Of a stretch of 32,458 nucleotides of DNA, positions 25,237 through 32,458 are shown one piece after another. The notes below the pieces were generated by a model. The model had not been told where the DNA came from and did not search any database. It worked only from the letters and a program-made list of their open reading frames with translations. A program made the position numbers and the translations under genes. Position 1 is the first letter of the stretch; each line of letters opens with the position of its first letter. The stretch comes from JACKOD01 sp041591635 (lineage in GTDB: Bacteria > Pseudomonadota > Gammaproteobacteria > Pseudomonadales > Oleiphilaceae). The stretch covers positions 1-32,458 of the forward strand of contig JBFHRO010000008.1 of NCBI GenBank assembly GCA_041591635.1, read 5' to 3'.

Positions 25237-25941
25237 TCAGCTGGCTGACAAACCTGCCCGGCGCAAGGCGTCAAGGTCGCAGATTTCGATTTCACCGTAG
25301 GTTGCCCGGATCACCCCTTGGGCTTCGAGATCCTTGAGGATTTGATTGGTCGTCTGGCGCGAAATGGAGAGGATGGAACCCAGTTGTTCTTGCGACACGC
25401 TGATCACCCGGTGGCTGCGGTCTTTGAGCTCGCCATAGCCTTCAGCCATCATTGCCAGCCGGCGCGAGAGCCGCACCGGGGCGGGCAAAAGCGCCAAGTC
25501 CTCAATGGCACGAAATGCCAGCCGCAGTTTCTGGGTCAGCAGGCGGCCAAACTCGCGCCAGTAATGGGGTTCCTGGGCGAGCAAGCGATCCAGGTCTTGA
25601 TGGCGAATATGCAGCACCGTGGTGCGCGTGTCGGCGTAGGCATCGTGGGTGCGGGAGGCACGATCAAAGAGCGCGATCTCGCCAAACCAGTTGGGAGCGT
25701 CTATCAGGGTGAGAATGGCTTCCCGGCCGGTGGTACTGGTTCCGGTGACGCGAATCATGCCATCGACCACAGCAAACAATCCGTTACTGCTGTCGCCACG
25801 CGAAAAAAGACAGGCGCCCGCTTCCAGCACCCACACTTCGGCCAGATCAATCAATGCCTGCGCCAGCGCCGGCGGCAGGCTGGCAAACCAGCTGCCACGG
25901 CGCAACAGCGGCAAGTAGCGCTCCGGGGTGGGTTGGATCAC
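25237..25941 (-). CDS. Crp/Fnr-family transcription regulator
   Basis: It is a one-component regulator with a cyclic-nucleotide-type sensor domain (about 16-135) and a winged helix-turn-helix (about 145-225; recognition helix near SISRQTTNQILKDL). The sensor keeps GEIALFDRASRTH, where R97-T98 stand at the place of the cAMP-contacting R-S pair of CRP, so nucleotide binding is possible. There is no N-terminal cysteine cluster, so it is not an FNR iron-sulfur sensor. The start is GTG 25941 without a clear Shine-Dalgarno, so the N-terminus is uncertain. Its targets are unknown. It follows the HTH gene across a terminator hairpin. Confidence 0.88.
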   Translation of the reverse strand: MIQPTPERYLPLLRRGSWFASLPPALAQALIDLAEVWVLEAGACLFSRGDSSNGLFAVVDGMIRVTGTSTTGREAILTLIDAPNWFGEIALFDRASRTHDAYADTRTTVLHIRHQDLDRLLAQEPHYWREFGRLLTQKLRLAFRAIEDLALLPAPVRLSRRLAMMAEGYGELKDRSHRVISVSQEQLGSILSISRQTTNQILKDLEAQGVIRATYGEIEICDLDALRRAGLSAS

Positions 25942-25977
25942 GGTATCAAGGGCAATTTGAGCAAGGGATTACAGGCG

Positions 25978-26000
25978 CAAAAAGCTACTTGAGCTTTTTG
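25978..26000 (-). terminator. Terminator overlapping the end of the HTH gene
   Basis: CAAAAAGCT and AGCTTTTTG form a perfect 9-base-pair stem with a 5-base loop. On the minus strand the stem holds the last codons of the HTH gene, and part of the stop codon TAG (25987-25985) lies in the loop; the trailing T-run completes a terminator. Confidence 0.7.
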
Positions 26001-26161
26001 GCGATTTCGAGGTACTTGATGACAGCCGGTTCGGGAAACAACAGGTCGGCACCCTGTTTGACCGAAGGTAACAGGCTCTCCTTGGCATAGCGCTTTACGG
26101 TAACTTCGGGTTTATCAAGCAGTTTGCAGACTTCGGCGAGTGTCAGTAACTTGTCAGCCAT
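25985..26161 (-). CDS. Small MerR/excisionase-like helix-turn-helix protein
   Basis: From ATG 26161 (GAGG seven bases upstream) it has 58 residues. LTLAEVCKLLDKPEVTVKRYAKESLLPSV is a MerR-type helix-turn-helix with the start of a wing, and the rest (LLFPEPAVIKYLEIAKKLK) fits excisionase-like single-domain DNA binders. It has no integrase or phage neighbour, so I do not call it an excisionase. It has its own -10 element and a terminator that overlaps its stop, so it looks like a free-standing transcript. Its function is unknown. Confidence 0.75.
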   Translation of the reverse strand: MADKLLTLAEVCKLLDKPEVTVKRYAKESLLPSVKQGADLLFPEPAVIKYLEIAKKLK

Positions 26162-26194
26162 GGGATATCCTCTTGTTTTGTAATAGCCGAACTT

Positions 26195-26206
26195 GAGTAT
26201 AGACAA
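26195..26206 (-). promoter_or_regulatory. Promoter -10 region of the HTH gene, sigma-S-like
   Basis: The minus strand reads TTGTCTATACTC. CTATACT is the typical -10 of RpoS-dependent promoters and the hexamer TATACT also fits sigma-70. The start site would lie about 28 bases before ATG 26161. The same 12 bases occur at 30243-30254. Confidence 0.5.
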
Positions 26207-26238
26207 GGATGGCTAAGCGGGTAAGAAACCGTCGCCCT

Positions 26239-29109
26239 TCATTGATCCGGAAAATCCGGCGATGCTGTCAGCGCGCCGACATCGAACAGTTTTTCCCGTT
26301 GCAGCAAAACCGTCATCTGCTCGGCGGGAACCGGCGGTCCGAACAGATACCCCTGAGCTTCGACACAGCCACGCCCAATCAGAAAACGCGCCTGCTCCAG
26401 CGTTTCGACCCCTTCGGCAATGACTTTTTTGTCCAGGGCCTTGCCCAGCGCAATCACGGCCTCGGCAATGGCGACATCTTCCTCGTCATCGGGCAGATCC
26501 CGTACAAAGGACTGGTCGATTTTAAGCTTGTGCACAGGAAGCTTTTTCAGATAGCTCAGCGACGAATAGCCGGTGCCAAAGTCATCAATGGACAAGAGCA
26601 CGTCAAGGCCACGAATGGCACTGAGCTGCAGGATCGCTTGTTGAGTGTCCTGCATGATGTAGCTTTCGGTGATCTCCAGTTCCAGGTAGCGGGCGGGAAA
26701 ACCACTGACTTCGAGCGCCTGGGCAACCCTCTCAGCAAACCCTGGCTTGAGGATCTGCGAGCCTGCCACGTTGACCGACAAGCGATCAAAATGCACGCCG
26801 CTATCGAGCCAGATCTTCCCTTGTTCGCAGGCACTGCGCAGCACCCAGGCACCTATGTCGTGAATCAGGCCATTGGCTTCGGCCATGGGAATGAACAAGG
26901 CAGGCGAAATAGTGCCTACCGGCGGATGACACCAGCGCAACAAGACCTCCATGCCAATCAAATCGCCGGTTTCAAGATTGACCTGAGGCTGATAGACCAG
27001 TGAAAACTCCTGGCGTTCCAGTGCGCCGCGCAGGGAGTTTTCCAGCAATACTTTCTCGAGCATATTGCTGCTTAAGTCGCGGGTATAAAAACGCCAGGAG
27101 TTGCGCCCGTCGTCCTTGGCGCAATACATCGCGGTATCGGCATTGCGCATGAGATCTGTTGGGCTCTCGCCATCCAGCGGATAGAGGCTTACACCCAAAC
27201 TGGCCGTGACCCGGATTTCCTGCCGATCAATCTGAAAGGCGTGCTCAAACAAGCGCAACAGCTTTTCCAGTGAACTGGCGGCGGCATCCCGGCTGGCCAG
27301 ATCATTGAGCAGAATGACGAATTCATCACCACTGATACGGGCCACCGTGTCTTCCCGCCGCAGGCCCTCGTTAAAGCGATCGGCGACCTGTTGCAGCAGG
27401 CTGTCGCCGGCCGGGTGACCAAAACTGTCATTGATATTCTTGAACCGGTCGAGATCGACAAAAACCACCGCCAGCATCTTGTCGACCCGTTTGGCATGCT
27501 TGATGGATTGTTCCAGCAGCGCATTGAACAGCAAGCGGTTGGGGAGCCCGGTCAGAGGGTCGTGATGGGCCAGATAATCCAGCTTCTCCTGGGATTGCTT
27601 GAGCGCACTGATATCAGAAAACACCGTCACATAGTGAGTGATATCACCGGCATTGTTTTGCACCCGGCTGATATTGAGAAACTCGGGATAAAGGGTGCCA
27701 TCTTTCTTGCAATGCCAGACTTCGCCGCGCCACAGGCCGCGCTCACGCACTTCTTGCCACATTTGCCGATAAAACCGGTCGTTATGCCGGTCTGATTTGA
27801 GAAAGACCGGATTGCGCCCCACAACCTCCTCGCGGGAGTACTGGGTAATGGTTGTGAAGGCCGCATTCACTTCCAGAATGTTGCTGTGAGCATCCGTGAT
27901 TATGACGCCTTCCGAGGTACTGTCGAAGATCTTTTCCCACAACCGCAACTTGGCCTCGGCCTTGATTTTCGCACTGACATCATTGAATACCAGCACCACT
28001 TCGCCCTGAGGCAAGCGGTAAGCAAAACCTTCCATCCAGAAATCATTCACCGGGTCCTGATAGTGCATGGGGGGAAAGCTCGCATCTTTGCCATGGCGCC
28101 CTACCTCGCACAACATTTCGTGCAAGCCCGATCCCGCGCCCAGGTTAAACAGGTCAGCGAAGTTCTGGCCTGCAACTGCGCTGCGCAAGCGGCTGCTGAA
28201 GAAGCGTGCAGCACGGTTGATTTCCAGGACAAACAGATCCTGGGTCTCGGAATCGAACCGCAGGACCATAATGGCACTGATCATGTTGTCAAACAGGCCG
28301 CGAAAATGCCGTTCGCGCTTTTCCAGCGCCATAGCGCGAGCCCTGACTTCGTGCTGCAACCGGGTTTGCGCCTCGGATGCCGCCCGCAGCTCGCCCACCA
28401 TGTGATTGAAATGGCGTGCCAGTTGACTGATTTCGTCATCATTGTGTACCGGCACCTCGACGGTTTTTTCACCCCTTGAAACCCCCTCCCCTTCGGCCAC
28501 CAAGGCCATGGCCTGGCCCAGCCGCTCGATGTTGGTGCCGAGCTGCCTTGCCAGGCGCAGCGAAATAAACACAGTCAAAATGATCAAAGGCAGCAGTACC
28601 CCACCCTTGACGTAGTGGTTCTGCCGCGTTTTATCGGCCAGGGCGGTTTCTGCCAGCCAGGCCAGACGCAGGCTGTTCTCCTGCAAGCGCTCCAGCTGAA
28701 GAAACACCCGCTGCGACCAGTAACCGGTAATATCAAAGCCGGGTTGACCGGGCTGTTCCTGCCGCTGATCGGCGTGAGCCAGAAGCGATTCCAGGCCCCG
28801 GGCGGCGGCATCAATGCTTTGTTTGAAGTACTTGCGCTCCCCGTCCATAGCGGGCGCGGCCAGCAAGAGACGGTTGAACTTCTGATAGGTTTCACTCCAC
28901 TCCCGTCGCGCTCCCCGGCTGGATTCGATCGACAGGTAGCGAAACCCGCTGTGCAAATCACTGATGCTCAGCGCCAGATCCGTGGCATAACGCGCCTGGC
29001 GGATTTCCCCCTCGACCCGCAGGTTCATCCACACCATCCCGACAACAATCACCCCAATCGACAGCAGCGACATGATGGCAATGACATAGAGGCGCGTCTT
29101 GACTCTCAT
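26239..29109 (-). CDS. Membrane HAMP-PAS-GGDEF-EAL c-di-GMP enzyme
   Basis: It is a transmembrane sensor with both synthetase and phosphodiesterase domains for c-di-GMP. In the 956 residues: membrane helix 7-29, a periplasmic domain of about 135 residues, membrane helix 167-187, HAMP 188-241, a coiled region, a weak PAS (265-380), a clear PAS (388-500), GGDEF (510-675) and EAL (690-940). The GGDEF motif is SGDEF (593-597), a variant that can be active. EAL is EVL (721-723) and the metal site DDFGTG (842-847) is intact, so phosphodiesterase activity is likely. It begins 17 bases after an orphan solute-binding lipoprotein gene on the same strand, a probable partner. Confidence 0.92.
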   Translation of the reverse strand: MRVKTRLYVIAIMSLLSIGVIVVGMVWMNLRVEGEIRQARYATDLALSISDLHSGFRYLSIESSRGARREWSETYQKFNRLLLAAPAMDGERKYFKQSIDAAARGLESLLAHADQRQEQPGQPGFDITGYWSQRVFLQLERLQENSLRLAWLAETALADKTRQNHYVKGGVLLPLIILTVFISLRLARQLGTNIERLGQAMALVAEGEGVSRGEKTVEVPVHNDDEISQLARHFNHMVGELRAASEAQTRLQHEVRARAMALEKRERHFRGLFDNMISAIMVLRFDSETQDLFVLEINRAARFFSSRLRSAVAGQNFADLFNLGAGSGLHEMLCEVGRHGKDASFPPMHYQDPVNDFWMEGFAYRLPQGEVVLVFNDVSAKIKAEAKLRLWEKIFDSTSEGVIITDAHSNILEVNAAFTTITQYSREEVVGRNPVFLKSDRHNDRFYRQMWQEVRERGLWRGEVWHCKKDGTLYPEFLNISRVQNNAGDITHYVTVFSDISALKQSQEKLDYLAHHDPLTGLPNRLLFNALLEQSIKHAKRVDKMLAVVFVDLDRFKNINDSFGHPAGDSLLQQVADRFNEGLRREDTVARISGDEFVILLNDLASRDAAASSLEKLLRLFEHAFQIDRQEIRVTASLGVSLYPLDGESPTDLMRNADTAMYCAKDDGRNSWRFYTRDLSSNMLEKVLLENSLRGALERQEFSLVYQPQVNLETGDLIGMEVLLRWCHPPVGTISPALFIPMAEANGLIHDIGAWVLRSACEQGKIWLDSGVHFDRLSVNVAGSQILKPGFAERVAQALEVSGFPARYLELEITESYIMQDTQQAILQLSAIRGLDVLLSIDDFGTGYSSLSYLKKLPVHKLKIDQSFVRDLPDDEEDVAIAEAVIALGKALDKKVIAEGVETLEQARFLIGRGCVEAQGYLFGPPVPAEQMTVLLQREKLFDVGALTASPDFPDQ

Positions 29110-29126
29110 AGCAGGATCAACTTCCG

Positions 29127-30122
29127 TTAGCGAACAAACGAGGCGGTTGGTGACACACGCGCCATGGCACCGCCGGCAATGAGGCCGCGATAATCGGGCA
29201 CGCTCCCGGCATCGAGCTGGCGGCTGGTCACCAGCCAGCGTGCCTGATCGTTCATACTGGCCAGCAAGGAGCGATTCAGCGACAGGCCAAACAGGTAGTC
29301 GCCCCAGGTCCAGTCAATAAAGGCGGGATCAAGCGCCAGCCGGGCCCGCAGCCGTTCGCGTGCAGCTTGCGGGTTGGCATGAATGTAGGCAATGGCTCGC
29401 TGCAACGCCCGCAGCACCGCCTCTGCCTGTGCCTGGTTGGCTTGGGCCCACTGGCGCTGTGCCAGCAAATTGAAGGTCAGGGTAAAGAGACTGCGCCCGG
29501 GCAGCAGCTTTACCTCTTCCCCAAGCGCCCGGATCGTCAAAAAGGCAAAGGGCTCCCAGATCACGGCAGCGTCTATCTCATCTTGCTTCAGGGCGGCCTC
29601 CATCGCCTCGGGCGCCATGGGATGCAGGCTGACCTGCGATAACTGCACGCCTTCCATGCTCAGGTAAACATGAAGAAAAAATTCGCTGGCACTGTTACTC
29701 ACGACACCGACCCGTTTGCCGACGAAATCGCCGGGGCCCGTGATACCGCTATCTGCCTGAACCAGTATTTTGACGTCGTTATCGGATTGCACGAAGCTGG
29801 TGAGTATCACCACCTGATCGGTTTCAAACCCCTGGAACATCATCACCGAATCGGACGCCGTGCCAAGGGTGCTGCGGCCATCAAGTACCTGTGCGAAGCT
29901 GCGCGGGCCGCCAATGACCTCATCAAGGGTCACCTGCACGCCTTCGTCGGCAAAATACCCCAGGTCAGCGGCCAGATAGACGGGCGCCGACAGGGGCGTT
30001 TTTGACACGGCCAGCGACACTGGCACAGGCGCTGTCGCCTTGTTGCATGCTGCCAACAGCACGAACAGAACCAGCGGCACTACCTGGCCCCACCGGACCA
30101 GCCTCGTCGGTTCAGTGACCAA
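29127..30122 (-). CDS. Orphan ABC-type solute-binding lipoprotein (NMT1/THI5/SsuA-like)
   Basis: It resembles periplasmic binding proteins for sulfonates, nitrate or pyrimidine precursors (SLAVSKTPLSAPVYLAADLGYFADEGV at the start of the fold; IDAAVIWEPF in the second lobe). The N-terminus is a lipoprotein signal with lipobox L-A-A-C26. D27-analysis is not decisive: the residue after the cysteine is Asn, so outer-membrane sorting is expected. The start is TTG 30122 with AGGAG eight bases upstream; it gives an intact signal peptide and no ATG is better placed. No permease or ATPase gene lies nearby. Instead the GGDEF-EAL gene follows after 17 bases. The ligand cannot be told from sequence. Confidence 0.87.
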   Translation of the reverse strand: MVTEPTRLVRWGQVVPLVLFVLLAACNKATAPVPVSLAVSKTPLSAPVYLAADLGYFADEGVQVTLDEVIGGPRSFAQVLDGRSTLGTASDSVMMFQGFETDQVVILTSFVQSDNDVKILVQADSGITGPGDFVGKRVGVVSNSASEFFLHVYLSMEGVQLSQVSLHPMAPEAMEAALKQDEIDAAVIWEPFAFLTIRALGEEVKLLPGRSLFTLTFNLLAQRQWAQANQAQAEAVLRALQRAIAYIHANPQAARERLRARLALDPAFIDWTWGDYLFGLSLNRSLLASMNDQARWLVTSRQLDAGSVPDYRGLIAGGAMARVSPTASFVR

Positions 30123-30242
30123 GGATCAGACTCCTGTATAAAAAACGCTCGTTATTAGAGCTTAGACCATCCACTTCAGCCGTGTTCGTCTTTGTGAACC
30201 GCAGGTAAATCGGCGGTAACAGGCCCAGCGGGTGCACGAATA

Positions 30243-30254
30243 TTGTCTATACTC
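30243..30254 (+). promoter_or_regulatory. Sigma-S-like -10 region upstream of the DHH gene
   Basis: TTGTCTATACTC is identical to the element before the HTH gene. It would give a leader of about 110 bases before ATG 30369. The 246 bases between the divergent lipoprotein and DHH genes also hold a small inverted repeat, CACCG/CGGTG, at 30324-30338. Confidence 0.4.
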
Positions 30255-30368
30255 GTTAGAGTTTTTTGTCCCGGCATCCGGAACATCACGCAGGCTTACG
30301 CCGGCAAGCACCCGAAGGTTGACCACCGTACTGCGGTGAACATGGCTTATTTATGAAAGGAGAACACA

Positions 30369-31304
30369 ATGACGCAAGGCGCCAACAAGTATCGACTGGT
30401 CACCCGCAGCGATTTTGACGGGCTGGTGTGTGCCGTTTTGCTCAAGCATCTTGACCTGATAGACGACATACTTTTTGTCCACCCCAAGGACATGCAAGAC
30501 GGCAAAATCACCATCACCTCAAACGACATTTCCACCAACCTGCCCTACGTTGAGGGCGTACATCTGGCCTTTGATCACCACCTGTCCGAAACCCTGCGTA
30601 ACGAAAAGCGCCCCAACCACATCATAGATCCGCAAGCGCCCTCGGCCGCCCGGGTGGTGTACGATCACTACGGCGCCGAAAAAACCTTTCCGGCAGACTG
30701 GAACGACATGATGCTGGCAGTGGACAAAGGCGACTCGGCCCAGTTCAACCGGGAAGAAGTGCTCGACCCCAAGGGCTGGGATTTGCTGAATTTTTTGATG
30801 GATGCCCGTACCGGCCTGGGTCGGTTTCGCGAATTCCGGATCTCCAACTATGCCCTTATGATGGATTTGATCGACTACTGCCGGAATCACACCATCGAGG
30901 AAATCCTTGCCCTGCCGGACGTGCATGAGCGGGTCGAACTCTATTTTGATCAGGCAACCCTGTTTCGGGCGCAAATTCTGCGCTGTGCCACGGTACACAA
31001 GAATCTCGTGGTGCTGGACTTACGCAATGAGGACGTGATTCACGCCGGCAACCGCTTTGTGATCTACGCACTTTATCCGCAGTGCAATATCTCCATTCAT
31101 ATTCTGTGGGGCGTGCAGAAGCAAAACACGGTATTCGCCACCGGCAAGTCGATTTTTGATCGCGGCTCCAAAACCAACGTCGGCGCCTTGATGCTGGAAT
31201 ACGGCGGCGGCGGCCACCAGGCGGCCGGCACCTGTCAGATTGACAATGACAAGGCGCAGGCCACATTGGTCGAACTCATCCGCCGGATCACCGCCGACGG
31301 TTAG
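30369..31304 (+). CDS. DHH/DHHA1-family phosphoesterase
   Basis: The family cleaves phosphoester bonds in polyphosphate, short RNAs or linear dinucleotides. The 311 residues hold the metal-binding motifs of the DHH domain: D15-F-D17-G, D69-H-H71, and D119 in AVDKGDSA. The DHHA1 substrate motif is GGGGHQAAG (279-287). Such genes are often labelled exopolyphosphatase, but NrnA-like nanoRNase or dinucleotide hydrolysis is equally possible from sequence; it is not RecJ, being far too short. AAAGGAG seven bases before the ATG is a strong ribosome site. It is divergent from the lipoprotein gene and ends in a tandem 15-base duplication. Confidence 0.85.
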   Translation: MTQGANKYRLVTRSDFDGLVCAVLLKHLDLIDDILFVHPKDMQDGKITITSNDISTNLPYVEGVHLAFDHHLSETLRNEKRPNHIIDPQAPSAARVVYDHYGAEKTFPADWNDMMLAVDKGDSAQFNREEVLDPKGWDLLNFLMDARTGLGRFREFRISNYALMMDLIDYCRNHTIEEILALPDVHERVELYFDQATLFRAQILRCATVHKNLVVLDLRNEDVIHAGNRFVIYALYPQCNISIHILWGVQKQNTVFATGKSIFDRGSKTNVGALMLEYGGGGHQAAGTCQIDNDKAQATLVELIRRITADG

Positions 31305-31331
31305 AACACCTTCTATTAGAACACCTTCTAT
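31302..31331. repeat. Perfect tandem duplication of 15 bases at a convergent gene junction
   Basis: TAGAACACCTTCTAT occurs at 31302-31316 and again at 31317-31331. The first copy starts with the stop codon of the DHH gene, and the last base of the second is the first base of the TPR gene stop (TGA on the minus strand). Confidence 0.95.
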
Positions 31332-32458
31332 CAGCGACGCGCAGGCGTTGCCGTAGCCTGGGCGCCTGAGTCACTCGCCCCGTCCGTCGCCGGCATGCGC
31401 CATAGCGCAAGCAGGCGTTCCTCGGCCTGTGTCAGCCCTGCAAACGCCTGCTGCGGATTCACGGCCAGTTCGTAAAAAAGCCGGGCCTGCGGCCAGTTAC
31501 CAAGCGCATCGTAGACCTGTGCCATGCGATAAAAAGTCTGGGGCGACTGCTCATAGCCGGTCGCCGCCAGCATGGATTCGTACAACTCCCGGGCCTTGTC
31601 GTATTGCTTGACCATGAAATAGGCATGCGCCAGGGTTTCCCGGTAGCGCAGGTTGTCGGGCTCGGCAGTCGTGGCTTTTTTGGCGTACACCAGGGCGTTT
31701 TCGGGCATGAGTTCCTTCTCTGCATAGGTGGCGCCCAGTTGGTTGTAGAGGTAAGCCGAGGGCTGGGCGGCCAGCAGGGTCTGATACAACGCCAGCGCCT
31801 CACGGGTATGACCGGTCTGGTTGTACAGATCCGCCAGCCGGACCCCCAGATCGGTCTGCGCCGGGTGCTGAGCCCAGGCTTCTTTGTAAATCGCAATCGC
31901 CCTGTCGTAACGCTGTTCAAAAAAGGCCAGATCCGCCTGTTCCAGATGTGCCGCCAGCGCCGGCGCAAACGCCTTGGCTATCGCTTCATAGTGAGCCAGG
32001 GCTTGCTTTGTATTGCCCGCTTGCCACTCACTGCGCGCTGCATAAATTCTTGACAGGTAATTGCTCGCCCGGGTGTGGTGTTCGACCACATAAAAGTGCA
32101 ATCCCTGCCGATACCAGAGCGCCGCCTCGGCCGCATCGAGCAAGGCCGCAGCGGAGGTGAGCTTAAGTGCCTGCAAATCGGCGTGAGCCAGATCGATCAC
32201 CAGGGCGCTGGCCCTTTCCATGTGGCGCGCCAGCGCTTGCCGGTCCGCGGCTTTGAGCACCGGAAGGAACGCCACGGTCCGAACAGAGGCGCCGAGTTCT
32301 TGGATCGCGCCTTGTTCGATGAACCGCGCAAAGCCGCCGGGTGTGAAATCGCCGCTGAGCGACAGGAATGCCGCCAGGGCCGTGGCCGGTTCGGACACAA
32401 ACAGCAACCGCTCTGCCAGCGCGTCGCGCATCGCGTGCGCTTCGTCGACCAGAGCCAG
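31331..32458 (-). CDS. TPR-repeat protein, N-terminus beyond the window
   Basis: The frame is open to the right edge, so the gene is probably truncated there; the first in-window ATG is at 32431. About six tetratricopeptide repeats fill roughly residues 140-340 counted from that ATG (for example EALALYQTLLAAQPS, NALVYAKKATTAEPD and KARELYESMLAATGYEQ). The part before them is helical and unlike TPR. No signal peptide or catalytic motif is visible in the part present. TPRs are protein-binding scaffolds, so the role cannot be assigned. It converges on the DHH gene, with stops 27 bases apart around the 15-base duplication. Confidence 0.8.
   Translation of the reverse strand: MALVDEAHAMRDALAERLLFVSEPATALAAFLSLSGDFTPGGFARFIEQGAIQELGASVRTVAFLPVLKAADRQALARHMERASALVIDLAHADLQALKLTSAAALLDAAEAALWYRQGLHFYVVEHHTRASNYLSRIYAARSEWQAGNTKQALAHYEAIAKAFAPALAAHLEQADLAFFEQRYDRAIAIYKEAWAQHPAQTDLGVRLADLYNQTGHTREALALYQTLLAAQPSAYLYNQLGATYAEKELMPENALVYAKKATTAEPDNLRYRETLAHAYFMVKQYDKARELYESMLAATGYEQSPQTFYRMAQVYDALGNWPQARLFYELAVNPQQAFAGLTQAEERLLALWRMPATDGASDSGAQATATPARR

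Noticed and set aside
25985..26161. Excisionase of a mobile element
   Set aside because: The fold is similar, but there is no integrase, phage gene or att repeat nearby, and the gene has its own promoter and terminator.
1..32458. tRNA genes, CRISPR arrays, insertion sequences
   Set aside because: I saw no cloverleaf-like segment, no regularly spaced repeats and no transposase; the only repeats are the short ones listed.

Overview
This is a chromosomal window from a motile, GC-rich gammaproteobacterium. It carries MotAB, FimX, ParC, MinCDE, DinB, SerB and the EF-P beta-lysylation genes, and the protein sequences resemble Pseudomonas and E. coli homologues. From memory, the order motB-motA-HDOD gene-rhdA-psd-(unknown)-fimX-serB-parC matches the PA4953 to PA4964 region of P. 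aeruginosa. A Pseudomonadales/Cellvibrionales-type organism therefore fits, but I cannot name a genus. I see no tRNA, rRNA, CRISPR array, transposase or phage gene, and no gene-free stretch longer than about 300 bases.

Layout. 1-1054: start of motB and all of motA (minus). 1352-5015: HDOD/GAF-like protein, rhodanese RhdA and phosphatidylserine decarboxylase (plus). 5035-9524: the two halves of an MdlA/MdlB-type heterodimeric ABC exporter (minus), separated by a Uma2-family gene on the plus strand. 9546-12373: the EF-P module, epmA and efp (minus) and epmB (divergent, plus). 12553-16683: a PilZ-like protein of unknown function and a FimX-type REC-PAS-GGDEF-EAL protein with degenerate catalytic motifs. 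16809-20404: serB and parC (minus). 20669-22383: a secreted haem c protein of the DUF3365/Tll0287 family facing dinB. 22559-24564: minCDE. 24652-26161: Mpo1-like membrane protein, Crp/Fnr regulator and a 58-residue helix-turn-helix protein (minus). 26239-30122: an orphan lipoprotein solute-binding protein and a membrane PAS-GGDEF-EAL enzyme in one operon (minus). 30369-32458: DHH/DHHA1 phosphoesterase and a TPR protein cut by the window end.

How the genes fit together. Most of the window is housekeeping: division-site placement, chromosome decatenation, phospholipid and serine synthesis, and translation of polyproline. A second theme is surface behaviour and cyclic-di-GMP: the flagellar stator, the FimX pair, the PilZ-like neighbour, the solute-binding-protein/GGDEF-EAL pair, and possibly the DHH phosphoesterase. 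The points most worth a second look are that orphan binding protein/GGDEF-EAL operon, the Uma2 gene splitting mdlAB between near-identical 14-base flanks, a nested inverted repeat upstream of parC, the PilZ-like FimX neighbour without the RxxxR motif, and small exact tandem duplications at two gene junctions.

Several starts differ from the longest reading frame. minD, the solute-binding lipoprotein and probably mdlB use TTG; motB, serB, crp and probably dinB use GTG. For epmA, parC, the haem protein, the Mpo1-like gene and the HTH gene an internal ATG is the better start.
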